In this document: positions 1 through 7,933 of the stretch, piece after piece | Position numbering within the stretch: the stretch's first letter is position 1 | Layout of the letters: each line of letters begins with the position of its first letter | Assembly (NCBI RefSeq): GCF_014534745.1 | Contig: NZ_JACVVP010000004.1 | Location: 124,001 to 188,000 of the forward strand | DNA length: 64,000 nt | Direction of reading: 5' to 3' | From: Flammeovirga sp. EKP202 | GTDB taxonomy: Bacteria > Bacteroidota > Bacteroidia > Cytophagales > Flammeovirgaceae | Program-made: the position numbers and the translations under genes | Notes under the pieces: model-generated | Databases searched by the model: none | Told to the model about the DNA's origin: nothing | What the model saw: the letters and a program-made list of their open reading frames with translations, nothing else

Positions 1-2
1 TC

Positions 3-89
3 GATTTATTCCTGATTGGAGGAATGGTTGATGAAGCCAATTTTAAAGCAGGAAATATAGCGGCGATGGAAGATATGATGAACAGATAG
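3..89 (+). CDS. C-terminal end of an unidentified protein (partial)
   Basis: The third frame is open from the window edge to a TAG stop and encodes the last 28 residues of a protein, ending in a methionine-rich helix-like tail (EDMMNR). A strong terminator follows 26 bases after the stop, which supports this being a real gene end. The fragment is too short to assign a family. The other two forward frames are closed within 30 bases. Confidence 0.55.
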   Translation, partial: DLFLIGGMVDEANFKAGNIAAMEDMMNR

Positions 90-114
90 CCATAAAAAAT
101 TATAGATAGATCCA

Positions 115-146
115 AGGTCTAACATATTGATGTTAGGCCTTTTTTT
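115..146 (+). terminator. Rho-independent terminator of the upstream gene
   Basis: Eleven-base arms AGGTCTAACAT and ATGTTAGGCCT (one G-T pair) flank the loop ATTG and are followed by a run of seven T. It lies between the partial gene and the DUF922-like pseudogene, so the two are probably separate transcripts. Confidence 0.8.
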
Positions 147-208
147 ATGTTTCAAAAGAATTATATTTGAACGACAAACTATTTATTTAACAAACTCTTC
201 TTTAATTT

Positions 209-813
209 ATGAAGTTGATATTTACATTATTGATTAGCTGTTTTTCTTTTACTATGTTCGGACAAACGAAAGTACAGTGGAAAGAGGGTATTGAACTTAG
301 TTTTGAAGATTTTCAATCTCCTAACACCCAAGTATCAAATACACTATCATCTTTTTCTATTCAATCAGGAGTGATGTTGGAAATGGGGTATCAAATGACT
401 GCGTATGAATTAATGTTTAAGAAAATTTCAATCAGGCATTTAAAGCAACATTTAATCCTAAAGTGGCATTAATTACTGCTCCTAATATGGAGTTAGCACA
501 GAATATGGTTGATTATGCTCAAGTAGAATTTGATTTAGCTGAACTGTACACAAGGAAAATTAGAAAAGAGTTATTTTTAAATAAGAAGACATTTTCAAAT
601 TTGTCTATTTTTAATTCCTACTTTACAATACATCATCAAAAAATGACGTCAGAAATGTCTCAGCTTTTACAGGAATCTGATTTTGGAAGTAACAAAGAAG
701 TTTTAGAAAGAAAACATGTAGAGGTCCAAAGTGAATTGGAAAAGTTATCAGACTTCTGTTTCGATTGTACTCCAGTAAAAAAGAAAAAAAATAAAAAAAA
801 GCGCGACTCATAA
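209..813 (+). pseudogene. Frameshifted secreted DUF922-like protein
   Basis: Two overlapping reading frames together look like one exported protein of about 200 residues. The first (209 onward) has a signal peptide ending near MFGQ and the family-like stretch WKEG..LSFEDFQ. The second, in the -1 frame, resumes near position 425 with NFNQAFKATFNPKVALI and continues with VEFDLAELYTRKIRKEL to the stop at 813. In Bacteroidota DUF922-type proteins the equivalent segment usually reads HEQxHFDIxELxARKLRK, a zinc-peptidase-like HExxH. Here it reads YAQVEFDLAELYTRKIRK, so the histidines are gone as well. The break is near 421-430 with no canonical slippery heptamer. It is either a decaying gene or a sequencing error; the lost motif favours decay. 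The family call is by pattern only. Confidence 0.55.
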
Positions 814-838
814 TTCATTTATGAATCGCACTTTTTTT
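803..838. terminator. Bidirectional terminator between convergent genes
   Basis: Arms GCGACTCATAA and TTATGAATCGC (one wobble) around TTCAT, with an A-rich tract on the left and a T run on the right, so it can work on both strands. It includes the stop codon of the pseudogene and sits just beyond the stop of the leftward TonB receptor gene. Confidence 0.8.
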
Positions 839-861
839 ATAGTATGATATGAACTTAAATA

Positions 862-3270
862 TTAGTTCAAAAGATTACCAATTTTTACTTCAAAGAAGAA
901 CATTCTTGGAGTAATTGGACCATAAACGAAAGCAGCGTCTTTATCTGGACCACTTACAAACTGATCTTGCATTTGGTTGAAGATATTTTTCACGCCACCA
1001 CCTAATTGAATATTAGCATTCTTACTCAACTTAGTAGTGTAAGTTACTTTTAAACTCATATCCATGAAGGACTCTGTTTTGATAAGTTCTTCTTCAGTTG
1101 TCAATTCGCCATTGATGAATCCACCTGGAATATAAGGAACATGCATGCTACCAGTATAAACCCCTGTCAATGATGTTTGCCATTTTTGAGCAGGACGATA
1201 GTTCATAGTGAAAGAACCGTATTGATTTGGTGTTCTCAAGATATATTTTGAAGTACTTGTCTCTTCGTCACCCCATTGGTTGTTTTCTTCATATTCTGCT
1301 GTTTGGACAGTAAAACCTGCTTGGAAATCTAGGTTTTGTGAAGGAGCAACTTTTGCCTCTATGTTGAAACCTTGTACTACAGCATCAGAAAGCGAGTTTC
1401 TTTTGTAGTTAATTAAAGTACCGTCAGGAAGTTCCGTTAATTGATTATCAAATCTATCTTTGATTCTAGTATGGAAACCTTCTACTAAGAAGTAAGTTTG
1501 AACATTACCAATTTTCTTCTCCCAATCCCATGCAAGGTTGTAAGATAAAGAAGTCTCAGGTTTTAAATCTGGATCTAAAACTGTTCTTACCGCTTGTCCT
1601 CCTTGTACTTCAACGTGTAAGTCTTCAGAAAACATCTGAGGAGCTCTAAAACCAGTAGCAAAACCACCTCTTACCTGCATGTCTTTCGTCAAGTTATATT
1701 TTAAATTGATTCTTGGGTTAATGGCAGGAACACTTTTATTATTTTCAGCGTTGGCTAAATCGTTGATTTGCACATAATCCATTCTAGCACCTACTAATAC
1801 TGATAGTTTTTTACCCTTCCATTCATTTTGAGCAAATACAGCCATAGTGCTAGACTCTTGATCAGAGATTAATGCATCACCAACTTTTTCTCCTGTCTCT
1901 GGATCAGTATATCCGTTTTTTCGATCTTCGATTTTATCGAAAATGTATTCAACGCCAGCCACGAAGTAAGTATTCGCATTGAACATTTTACCAAGATCTC
2001 TGTTTACTTGAGCACCACCTACATAAGTTGTACCCGTAGTTAAACCATAGCCATCCACTGCTTGATTAGCACCATAATAACTATCTCTATTTACATACTG
2101 AATATTTGAATAAGCATTAATATGTGTTTTCTTATCAGTACTGAACCAATCATAATTCACACTTCCACCGAAGATATTCATATCAATCATCTCCGTGATA
2201 TCAGTTTCATGAGGCGCTAGATCGAGTTTGTTACCTCCTCTTCTTTGTTCGTTTAAATATCTGAAATCAGCAGTAATTTTATTTTGATCATTAAATTGAT
2301 GATACACTTTAGTACCTACTGAAGCAGTTTTCAATTCAGGCAATTCAGAAAAATCATCTTTTATTGCACCTCCTGTTGGATTACCATTGTCATCTAGTTG
2401 ATACCAAACATCATCAGGGTTTGCATTCCAAGCATCTCTATGACGATACGATCCATAAATGTAAGCACCTGTTTTGTCATTTTTTGATACTAATGAAGTA
2501 TTGAAATAAGTATTGATATCGTTTGATTTTCCATCAATTGTTCCAAAATTAGTACCTACTTCATAAGAGTTAAATTGTGGTGCTTTAGTAATGATATTTA
2601 CAGTACCACCAATTGCGTTGGCACCAAATAAAACAGAACCACCGCCTCTTACAACTTCTACTTGATCTACCATTGAAACTGGAATTTGTTCCAATCCATA
2701 AACACCTACAAGGCCATTGAAAATTGGTCTACTGTCTACTAAAATTTGAGTATAAGGCCCTTCCAATCCATTTAACCTTAAGGCAGAAGCACCACAGTTA
2801 CCACAAGTATTTTCTACTCTTGCTCCAGAAACGAAGTTTAATCCATCAGCTACTACTTTAGAGTTGTTTGCCATGAAAATTTCTTTACCCACAACATTAA
2901 CAACAGCAGAAGTCTCTTTTCTACTTTGTTCTCTTCTACTACTAGAAACAATAACCTCATTGAGTTGCAAAAGGTCTTTTTCTAAATCAAAATGAATATC
3001 AGTTCCATTTTTTGCTTTAAAATTTTGTGTAATTGGTAAATAACCTACCGCTGAAATCATGATAGAATATTCTACTCCTTGCTCTAATTCAATAAGGAAG
3101 TGCCCTGTTTCATCAGATGAAGTTCCAAACTCTCCATCATTAATCGAGATTGTAGCAAAAGGTACGTGATCTTTATTCGATGTCACATGACCTTTGATCG
3201 TAATTTTATCTCCTGCAAAGCTAAGTATATTTATAGCTAACAATAAAAAAGTAATTAGTGATGCCTTCAT
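862..3270 (-). CDS. TonB-dependent outer membrane receptor with CarboxypepD_reg-like N-domain
   Basis: An 802-residue outer membrane active transporter. It has a Sec signal peptide (residues 1-20), a carboxypeptidase-regulatory-like beta-sandwich (about 22-105, with DETGHF and SAVGYLP typical of the fold), a plug domain (about 115-235, with QILVDSRPIF, GLEQIP and VEVVRGGGSVLFGANAIGG) and a 22-strand-type barrel ending in MFFFEVKIGNLLN. A CxxC pair (C156, C159) lies at the start of the plug just before the LNGLEGPY segment, a hallmark of one Bacteroidota subgroup of CirA/FepA-like receptors. No SusD partner is next to it, so it resembles metal/siderophore-type rather than polysaccharide-type receptors. 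The substrate is unknown; the metalloregulator-like operator upstream suggests a metal or metal complex. The gene stands alone and converges on the pseudogene. Confidence 0.9.
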   Translation of the reverse strand: MKASLITFLLLAINILSFAGDKITIKGHVTSNKDHVPFATISINDGEFGTSSDETGHFLIELEQGVEYSIMISAVGYLPITQNFKAKNGTDIHFDLEKDLLQLNEVIVSSSRREQSRKETSAVVNVVGKEIFMANNSKVVADGLNFVSGARVENTCGNCGASALRLNGLEGPYTQILVDSRPIFNGLVGVYGLEQIPVSMVDQVEVVRGGGSVLFGANAIGGTVNIITKAPQFNSYEVGTNFGTIDGKSNDINTYFNTSLVSKNDKTGAYIYGSYRHRDAWNANPDDVWYQLDDNGNPTGGAIKDDFSELPELKTASVGTKVYHQFNDQNKITADFRYLNEQRRGGNKLDLAPHETDITEMIDMNIFGGSVNYDWFSTDKKTHINAYSNIQYVNRDSYYGANQAVDGYGLTTGTTYVGGAQVNRDLGKMFNANTYFVAGVEYIFDKIEDRKNGYTDPETGEKVGDALISDQESSTMAVFAQNEWKGKKLSVLVGARMDYVQINDLANAENNKSVPAINPRINLKYNLTKDMQVRGGFATGFRAPQMFSEDLHVEVQGGQAVRTVLDPDLKPETSLSYNLAWDWEKKIGNVQTYFLVEGFHTRIKDRFDNQLTELPDGTLINYKRNSLSDAVVQGFNIEAKVAPSQNLDFQAGFTVQTAEYEENNQWGDEETSTSKYILRTPNQYGSFTMNYRPAQKWQTSLTGVYTGSMHVPYIPGGFINGELTTEEELIKTESFMDMSLKVTYTTKLSKNANIQLGGGVKNIFNQMQDQFVSGPDKDAAFVYGPITPRMFFFEVKIGNLLN

Positions 3271-3721
3271 GGCTTATTTGAAAATGTTTTTAATGGTTGA
3301 CTAATTTTCTATTGTCGTAAATCTAAATAAAAAATTTAGACAAGCCTAAAAATAAGGTTGTAATAATTATAAATCATATTTTAAAGTACTCTAGCACCTA
3401 TAAAATCTAACTTTTATTATCTAAAAATGTTTAGTTTGAACTTGAATCCATAGTAAACTAAATTTTCGAATATTTATAATATTTAGAAATCGAGAGATTT
3501 CTGATGATCTATAGAATATGAATAATGCTTTCACTTCACATTCTTTTTAAATAGTGATATTATGTAGGTTGGATTGACTATTCTATGGGAACTATTATTC
3601 TAAATCTTTCAAAGTTGTGAACTTTAGTACTTTTAGCCTTAATGAATCTTTTATACTAAATCACTTATTGCTAACTTTAAATGTTGATTTAACAAGCAAT
3701 ATTTATTAATAAGCAACTATT
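3271..3721. other. Divergent intergenic region, 451 bases
   Basis: It separates the leftward receptor gene from the rightward helical secreted protein and should hold both promoters. The left part contains the operator-like dyad described separately. A near-consensus -7 element TAACTTTA lies about 50 bases before the rightward start. No open frame or RNA gene was seen in the AT-rich remainder. Confidence 0.5.
3335..3350 (-). promoter_or_regulatory. Candidate metalloregulator operator overlapping the receptor promoter
   Basis: The dyad TTTAGAC-AA-GCCTAAA has 7-base arms with a single mismatch and resembles operators of DtxR/MntR-type metal regulators. On the minus strand it reads TTTAGGCTTGTCTAAA, so it contains a TTG that could serve as the -33 element; about 15 bases on is TAGATTTA, a 7-of-8 match to the Bacteroidota -7 element TAnnTTTG. 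It lies 65-80 bases before the receptor start. Regulator binding here would block the promoter. Identity of the regulator is inference. Confidence 0.45.
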
Positions 3722-4744
3722 ATGTGTTTTAAGACTACAATCATTGCAGGGATAATGTCCTTTTTATCTCTATGTGCCTACTCTCAAGAAACTGCAGGAG
3801 AATACATGAGCAAAATTGGTGAACAGTACCATCAGATTAATGAAGATACTTGGGATTACATCAAGAAAGCTTCTAGAGGACGTAATGCCAGTACAATTGA
3901 AAAAAAACGTCAAGCTTTAATTGGGAGCCTCCAATCTTCAAGGGCTCAGATCAAAAAACTTCCTCCTTATGACGGTGATGCCACTTTAAGAGATGTATTT
4001 TATGAATCATTGAGCTTGTCGTATCATATTATGAATAGCGATTATCAAAAGGTTGTCGATATGGAAAAGGTAGCAGAGATGTCTTATGATGAAATGGAAG
4101 CATACCTTTTGTTAAAAGAAAGAATTAGAGCGAGGAAAGATTCTATGCATAATGTAGTTTCTACTGTTCAAGAAACTTTTGCCGAGAATAATAATATTAC
4201 ACTTCAAGAAAGTCAATCAAGACTAAGTCGTAAATTGGACAATGCATCAGAAGTAAATAGATACCATAATCAACTTTATTTAATTCATTATAAATGTCAT
4301 TGGTATGACAAAAAAGTCGTAAAAGCTAAAAAGGCGAAGGATAACGAAGCGGCAAAGAAAAATATCGCATTATTGGAACTTGCCGTTAATGATGGTAGAG
4401 ATAAACTGAAAAATATTGAAGCATTCAGAGGAGATGAAAGCTATAAGGCAGCATGTGAAGAATTATTGACTTGTTATTATAAATTGGCGACTGAGTACTA
4501 CCCAAAGCAAATTGAGATACAGGAGCAAATGACAAACTTCAATAAAGTGGTCGAAAACTTTAATGCAATCAAGCAAAAAAATAGAACGCAAGAAGATATT
4601 GATCTTTATAACTCAGAGGTCCAACGATACAACAACAATGTGAATGAGTACAATACATTGGTAGAGTCTTCGAATAAGAACCGTAGTAATGGTACAGAGA
4701 AGTTCAATAAAGTAGCAGATAAATTTCAGTCGAAATATATTTAA
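3722..4744 (+). CDS. Secreted helical protein of unknown function
   Basis: A 340-residue protein with an N-terminal Sec signal peptide (ending near SLCAYSQ, residues 1-21) and an almost entirely alpha-helical, charged body with long heptad-like stretches, for example around residues 270-320 where asparagine-rich helices (YNNNVNEYNTLVE) occur. It has a general likeness to the LIC11966-type surface proteins of Bacteroidota and Leptospira, but I cannot confirm this. It is probably periplasmic or surface exposed. It is followed by a clear terminator, so it is likely a single-gene transcript. Confidence 0.8.
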   Translation: MCFKTTIIAGIMSFLSLCAYSQETAGEYMSKIGEQYHQINEDTWDYIKKASRGRNASTIEKKRQALIGSLQSSRAQIKKLPPYDGDATLRDVFYESLSLSYHIMNSDYQKVVDMEKVAEMSYDEMEAYLLLKERIRARKDSMHNVVSTVQETFAENNNITLQESQSRLSRKLDNASEVNRYHNQLYLIHYKCHWYDKKVVKAKKAKDNEAAKKNIALLELAVNDGRDKLKNIEAFRGDESYKAACEELLTCYYKLATEYYPKQIEIQEQMTNFNKVVENFNAIKQKNRTQEDIDLYNSEVQRYNNNVNEYNTLVESSNKNRSNGTEKFNKVADKFQSKYI

Positions 4745-4760
4745 TAGCATTCTACTTAAT

Positions 4761-4804
4761 AAGCATGTTTGTGGAGGAGTAACTTCTTCAAACATGCTTT
4801 TTTA
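4761..4804 (+). terminator. Rho-independent terminator
   Basis: Arms AAGCATGTTTG and CAAACATGCTT flank a 17-base loop and are followed by a T run. It ends the preceding helical-protein gene and lies before the start of the next gene, which rules out a start codon at 4769 for that gene. Confidence 0.85.
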
Positions 4805-4831
4805 TTTTTCATTTACCCTAACGTTTTTTTG

Positions 4832-5839
4832 ATGAGGTTACTATTTATTTTAATTGCTTTTGTATGTTCTCACACACTATTGGCTCAAGAAGAAAATGAA
4901 ATAATTTTTGCAGAGAAACACTGTAGCATCACTCCACCTAAGTCATTTAAAATAGCACAAGTTAAAGGTTCAACAGGATTGGTGAATCGTTTATCAAAAG
5001 TAGCAATTATAGTGGAATACTTTCCAATAAGTGTCAATGGTATCTATTTGAAGATGCTATCTGATGAACTTGAAGGTTATCTTTCAGATGGGAAAATGGA
5101 GAAAGCCGTATTGAATAATGGAACGCCTGCTTATAAATTCAACCTCACATCAAAAAAAGAAGGGTATTCAAAATTTATTTACCTATTCGGAGATACAGAA
5201 CATACCGTAATTCTAATAGGTGCTTATCCTACAAGTCAACCACACTTCGAAGACGTATTGGTTAGTGTCATGCAAACTGCCAATTTATTGAATGGTAAAT
5301 TAGATGATCTATCAGATATGGAGATGGTGGATGGTATGTTTTCAATCACAACAACAGAGTATCAGCCTTTATTACAAAAGAAAGGAAAGGCCATTTTCTT
5401 CAAAAAAAGTAAAAAAGATATTAAACCATCCATCTTCAAAGTTGATGACATTAGAAAAAAAGTAGTCGCTAAAAACTTTAAAAATTATGCTATGGCCCGT
5501 TTTAGAGAATTACCAATGAGTAATGAAACAGTGATTAGTAAAGTAAATGCTATCGAAATTGAAGGTATGCTTGGGTATGAAATCATTTCGCACTCTCCCA
5601 AAGGTTCAAAGAAGAATACATCTACAAACGAAGAAGCAGTCGGGTATATGGTTATACTTTTTAAGCCTGATAATGGTTATTTTTTAATGAGAGGAATGAC
5701 ATATGAGCAACATTCAAAAAACTTGAAATCCTTCAAGCAAATGGGGAAATCTTTTAAAGTTAAGATGCAGAAGAAACAGTTGAAACCTACGCCTGTTCCT
5801 AAAAAAGTAAAGCCCAAAAAGAAATATGCAGAATCTTAG
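4832..5839 (+). CDS. Secreted protein of unknown function, lysine-rich tail
   Basis: A 335-residue exported protein. The start at 4832 is chosen because MRLLFILIAFVCSHTLLAQ is then a complete signal peptide; the in-frame ATG at 4769 falls inside the terminator hairpin of the preceding gene. The mature part appears to hold two related alpha/beta segments: residues about 25-145 with CSITPPKSFKIAQ and VILIGAYPTS, and about 160-310. They are reminiscent of PsbP/DUF1795-like folds, though I do not recognise the family. The C-terminus is a proline- and lysine-rich tail (PVPKKVKPKKK). No partner gene is evident. Confidence 0.75.
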   Translation: MRLLFILIAFVCSHTLLAQEENEIIFAEKHCSITPPKSFKIAQVKGSTGLVNRLSKVAIIVEYFPISVNGIYLKMLSDELEGYLSDGKMEKAVLNNGTPAYKFNLTSKKEGYSKFIYLFGDTEHTVILIGAYPTSQPHFEDVLVSVMQTANLLNGKLDDLSDMEMVDGMFSITTTEYQPLLQKKGKAIFFKKSKKDIKPSIFKVDDIRKKVVAKNFKNYAMARFRELPMSNETVISKVNAIEIEGMLGYEIISHSPKGSKKNTSTNEEAVGYMVILFKPDNGYFLMRGMTYEQHSKNLKSFKQMGKSFKVKMQKKQLKPTPVPKKVKPKKKYAES

Positions 5840-5944
5840 AATTGGTCAATCAACCTATTAATTATTGAGCATTATTCGTTTTATACCTTAACATTCAATC
5901 ACTTAATAAAAGGTAACGAAAGTAGAGATATAGGCAGTTCAATT

Positions 5945-5952
5945 TATTTTTG
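5945..5952 (+). promoter_or_regulatory. Candidate -7 element before the phosphodiesterase gene
   Basis: TATTTTTG is an exact match to the Bacteroidota -7 consensus TAnnTTTG and lies 34 bases before the ATG at 5986. No convincing -33 TTTG was seen at the usual spacing. Confidence 0.4.
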
Positions 5953-5985
5953 TGCATTATATATCAATAACTTACTGTAAATAAA

Positions 5986-7197
5986 ATGAATCGTTACCTT
6001 TTCTTGGTAATTCTACCATTAACTATCTTTTCTTGCCAATTCAATACACACGACAAGAAGCCAAAAAATACGGTTGTACTCGTTTCCATTGATGGATTCC
6101 GTTATGATTATTCGGAAAAGTACAACACACCTCACCTAGACCAAATAGCAAAGGAAGGAGTGAAGGCCGCTTCTATGATTCCTGCTTACCCTAGCAAAAC
6201 TTTTCCCAACCATTATTCAATCGTTACAGGTATGTACCCTCAAAACAATGGTTTGGTGCATAATAATTTCTATGACCCAGAAAGAGAACAACATTATAAA
6301 GTGGGATTGGGTAAAAAAGATGGTTCATGGTTTAAGGGAACTCCACTTTGGAATTTAGCAGAACAGCAAGGCCAAAAATCAGCGACTTTTTATTGGCCAG
6401 TTTCAGATGCTAGAGTAGAGGGAATGACACCTACTTATTATTTTAAATACAATAAACCTACACCTTATTTTGAAAGGGTAGACCAAATACAAAAGTGGCT
6501 TTCATTGGATGAAGAAGTGCGTCCGTCATTTATAGCTACTTACTTTTCATTGGTAGATACACAAGGTCATCTTTTTGGCCCGGATGCTCCAGAAACAAAA
6601 GAAGCCGTTGAATACCTAGATCAAGTGATTGGGAAACTATATGAAGTCGTAAAATCTTATCCTGACCCTATTGATTTAATTATCGTTTCCGACCATGGTA
6701 TGCAGCAAGTTGATGTGGAAAATTCGATTGTGTTGGAGAGTCTCGGAAGATATAAAGACTTTGAGTGTGTGAATGGAGGTGGAATTCAATATTTCTTATA
6801 TGCTAAAAAAGGGGCAGATATAGAAAAAACGTATCAAGAACTGAAGGCTCAAGAAGACAAAGGTTTTGTGGTTTACAAAAAAGAAGAAGTACCAGAACGA
6901 CTTCATTTTTCTAAAGGGAAGCGAATTCCAGAAATATTTTGTGAAGCAATTCCTCCAATGACTTTTAGAAACTTAAGAGGGACAGTGAGCAATGGAATGC
7001 ACGGTTACGACCCTTATAAAGTGAAGAATATGCATGCAATATTTTATGGAGTAGGGGATCATTTTCATAAAGGGCAAGCCATTAAATCCTTTGAAAATAT
7101 ACATATTTACCCTCTAATTGCTAAGATCTTAAACCTAAAAGTTCCTGAGGAAGTGGATGGAGACCTTAAAGTATTGTCTCCTGCTTTGATCAAATAA
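5986..7197 (+). CDS. Lipoprotein type I phosphodiesterase/nucleotide pyrophosphatase (NPP family)
   Basis: A 403-residue alkaline-phosphatase-superfamily enzyme that hydrolyses phosphodiester or pyrophosphate bonds of nucleotides or related compounds. A lipoprotein signal with lipobox Cys17 (TIFSC) places it in the envelope. Metal and catalytic residues of the ENPP family are visible: D36 in SIDGF, the threonine nucleophile T72 in PSKTFPNHYSIVTG, D191 and H195 in DTQGH, D236-H237 in SDHGM, and H339 in NGMHGYDP. Length and residue order match full-length bacterial NPPs. It stands alone between a promoter-like element and a bidirectional terminator. The exact substrate cannot be told from sequence. 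Confidence 0.92.
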   Translation: MNRYLFLVILPLTIFSCQFNTHDKKPKNTVVLVSIDGFRYDYSEKYNTPHLDQIAKEGVKAASMIPAYPSKTFPNHYSIVTGMYPQNNGLVHNNFYDPEREQHYKVGLGKKDGSWFKGTPLWNLAEQQGQKSATFYWPVSDARVEGMTPTYYFKYNKPTPYFERVDQIQKWLSLDEEVRPSFIATYFSLVDTQGHLFGPDAPETKEAVEYLDQVIGKLYEVVKSYPDPIDLIIVSDHGMQQVDVENSIVLESLGRYKDFECVNGGGIQYFLYAKKGADIEKTYQELKAQEDKGFVVYKKEEVPERLHFSKGKRIPEIFCEAIPPMTFRNLRGTVSNGMHGYDPYKVKNMHAIFYGVGDHFHKGQAIKSFENIHIYPLIAKILNLKVPEEVDGDLKVLSPALIK

Positions 7198-7200
7198 TAA

Positions 7201-7240
7201 AAAAAGCCTTGTGAAGATTGAAGTTCACAAGGCTTTTTTG
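7201..7240. terminator. Bidirectional terminator between convergent genes
   Basis: AAAAAAGCCTTGTGAA and TTCACAAGGCTTTTTT form a perfect stem of 16 bases around GATTGAAG. The A and T tracts make it usable from both strands, serving the phosphodiesterase gene and the leftward lipoprotein gene. Confidence 0.9.
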
Positions 7241-7255
7241 ATAAGAGATGACGTC

Positions 7256-7867
7256 TTATAATGGTTCCTCACCATAAAAATAATCCAAAGCTGCAATTTT
7301 TATTTCAGGGTTCTCCTTTTCCAATTTAGCTTTATAATCTTTTGTCATCTTATTCCACTTTTTGACCGCATTGTTATAATACCCTCTTGTGAAAGTATCT
7401 CTAGCGTTAGCGTCTGAAACCTCTGAAAGTAACATTTCTGTTTCTTCTTGAGCATCTAAATCATCTACCGAATCAATCAAGTCATTCAGTGCAGTGATCA
7501 TTTCAGTGATACGTTGATCGTACTGCATTACTTCTTCGTTGTTATTGAAACTCGATTTAGAATACTTTGCTCTTGAGGCTTGTGAAATAGCCGATTTAGC
7601 GGTTCTTTTCTTCTCTTTGTCCAATTTGGCATTGGAACGATTGAGAATTTGAACAATCATTTTAGCTTTTGAAATTTTTAATTCTTCAGAAGCGAAAGCC
7701 TCTTTTTTTAGAGAATCAATTTCTTGATATAATGCTTTAGAATCGACTTTACTCAGGTCTTCCACTTTCATTTCATATCCTTCCTCAGACTCATCTTGCT
7801 TTTGTTCAGTTGAACACGCAAAAAGTAAGAAGAATAATGCCGCTAAGGTAAGGTGAATCTTTTTCAT
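7256..7867 (-). CDS. Helical lipoprotein of unknown function
   Basis: A 203-residue protein with a lipoprotein signal peptide (LLFACS, lipobox Cys18). The mature part is highly charged and helical, with an acidic N-terminal region and lysine-rich helices. I do not recognise a family. It is 66 bases downstream of the TolC-type gene on the same strand, so it may be the last gene of the efflux operon, and it ends at a shared terminator. A function in the efflux assembly is only a context guess. Confidence 0.75.
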   Translation of the reverse strand: MKKIHLTLAALFFLLFACSTEQKQDESEEGYEMKVEDLSKVDSKALYQEIDSLKKEAFASEELKISKAKMIVQILNRSNAKLDKEKKRTAKSAISQASRAKYSKSSFNNNEEVMQYDQRITEMITALNDLIDSVDDLDAQEETEMLLSEVSDANARDTFTRGYYNNAVKKWNKMTKDYKAKLEKENPEIKIAALDYFYGEEPL

Positions 7868-7933
7868 TATGTTATTGTCTTTTGTAGGATCAATTAAGTT
7901 ATCACCTTGATTATATCAATTCGCAGACCAAAA

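Noticed and set aside
415-435. Programmed -1 frameshift in the DUF922-like gene
   Set aside because: No slippery heptamer in the right frame and no downstream stem-loop were seen; decay or sequencing error is simpler.
4769-4831. Upstream ATG at 4769 for the lysine-tail protein
   Set aside because: It lies inside the terminator hairpin of the preceding gene, and only the start at 4832 gives a normal signal peptide.
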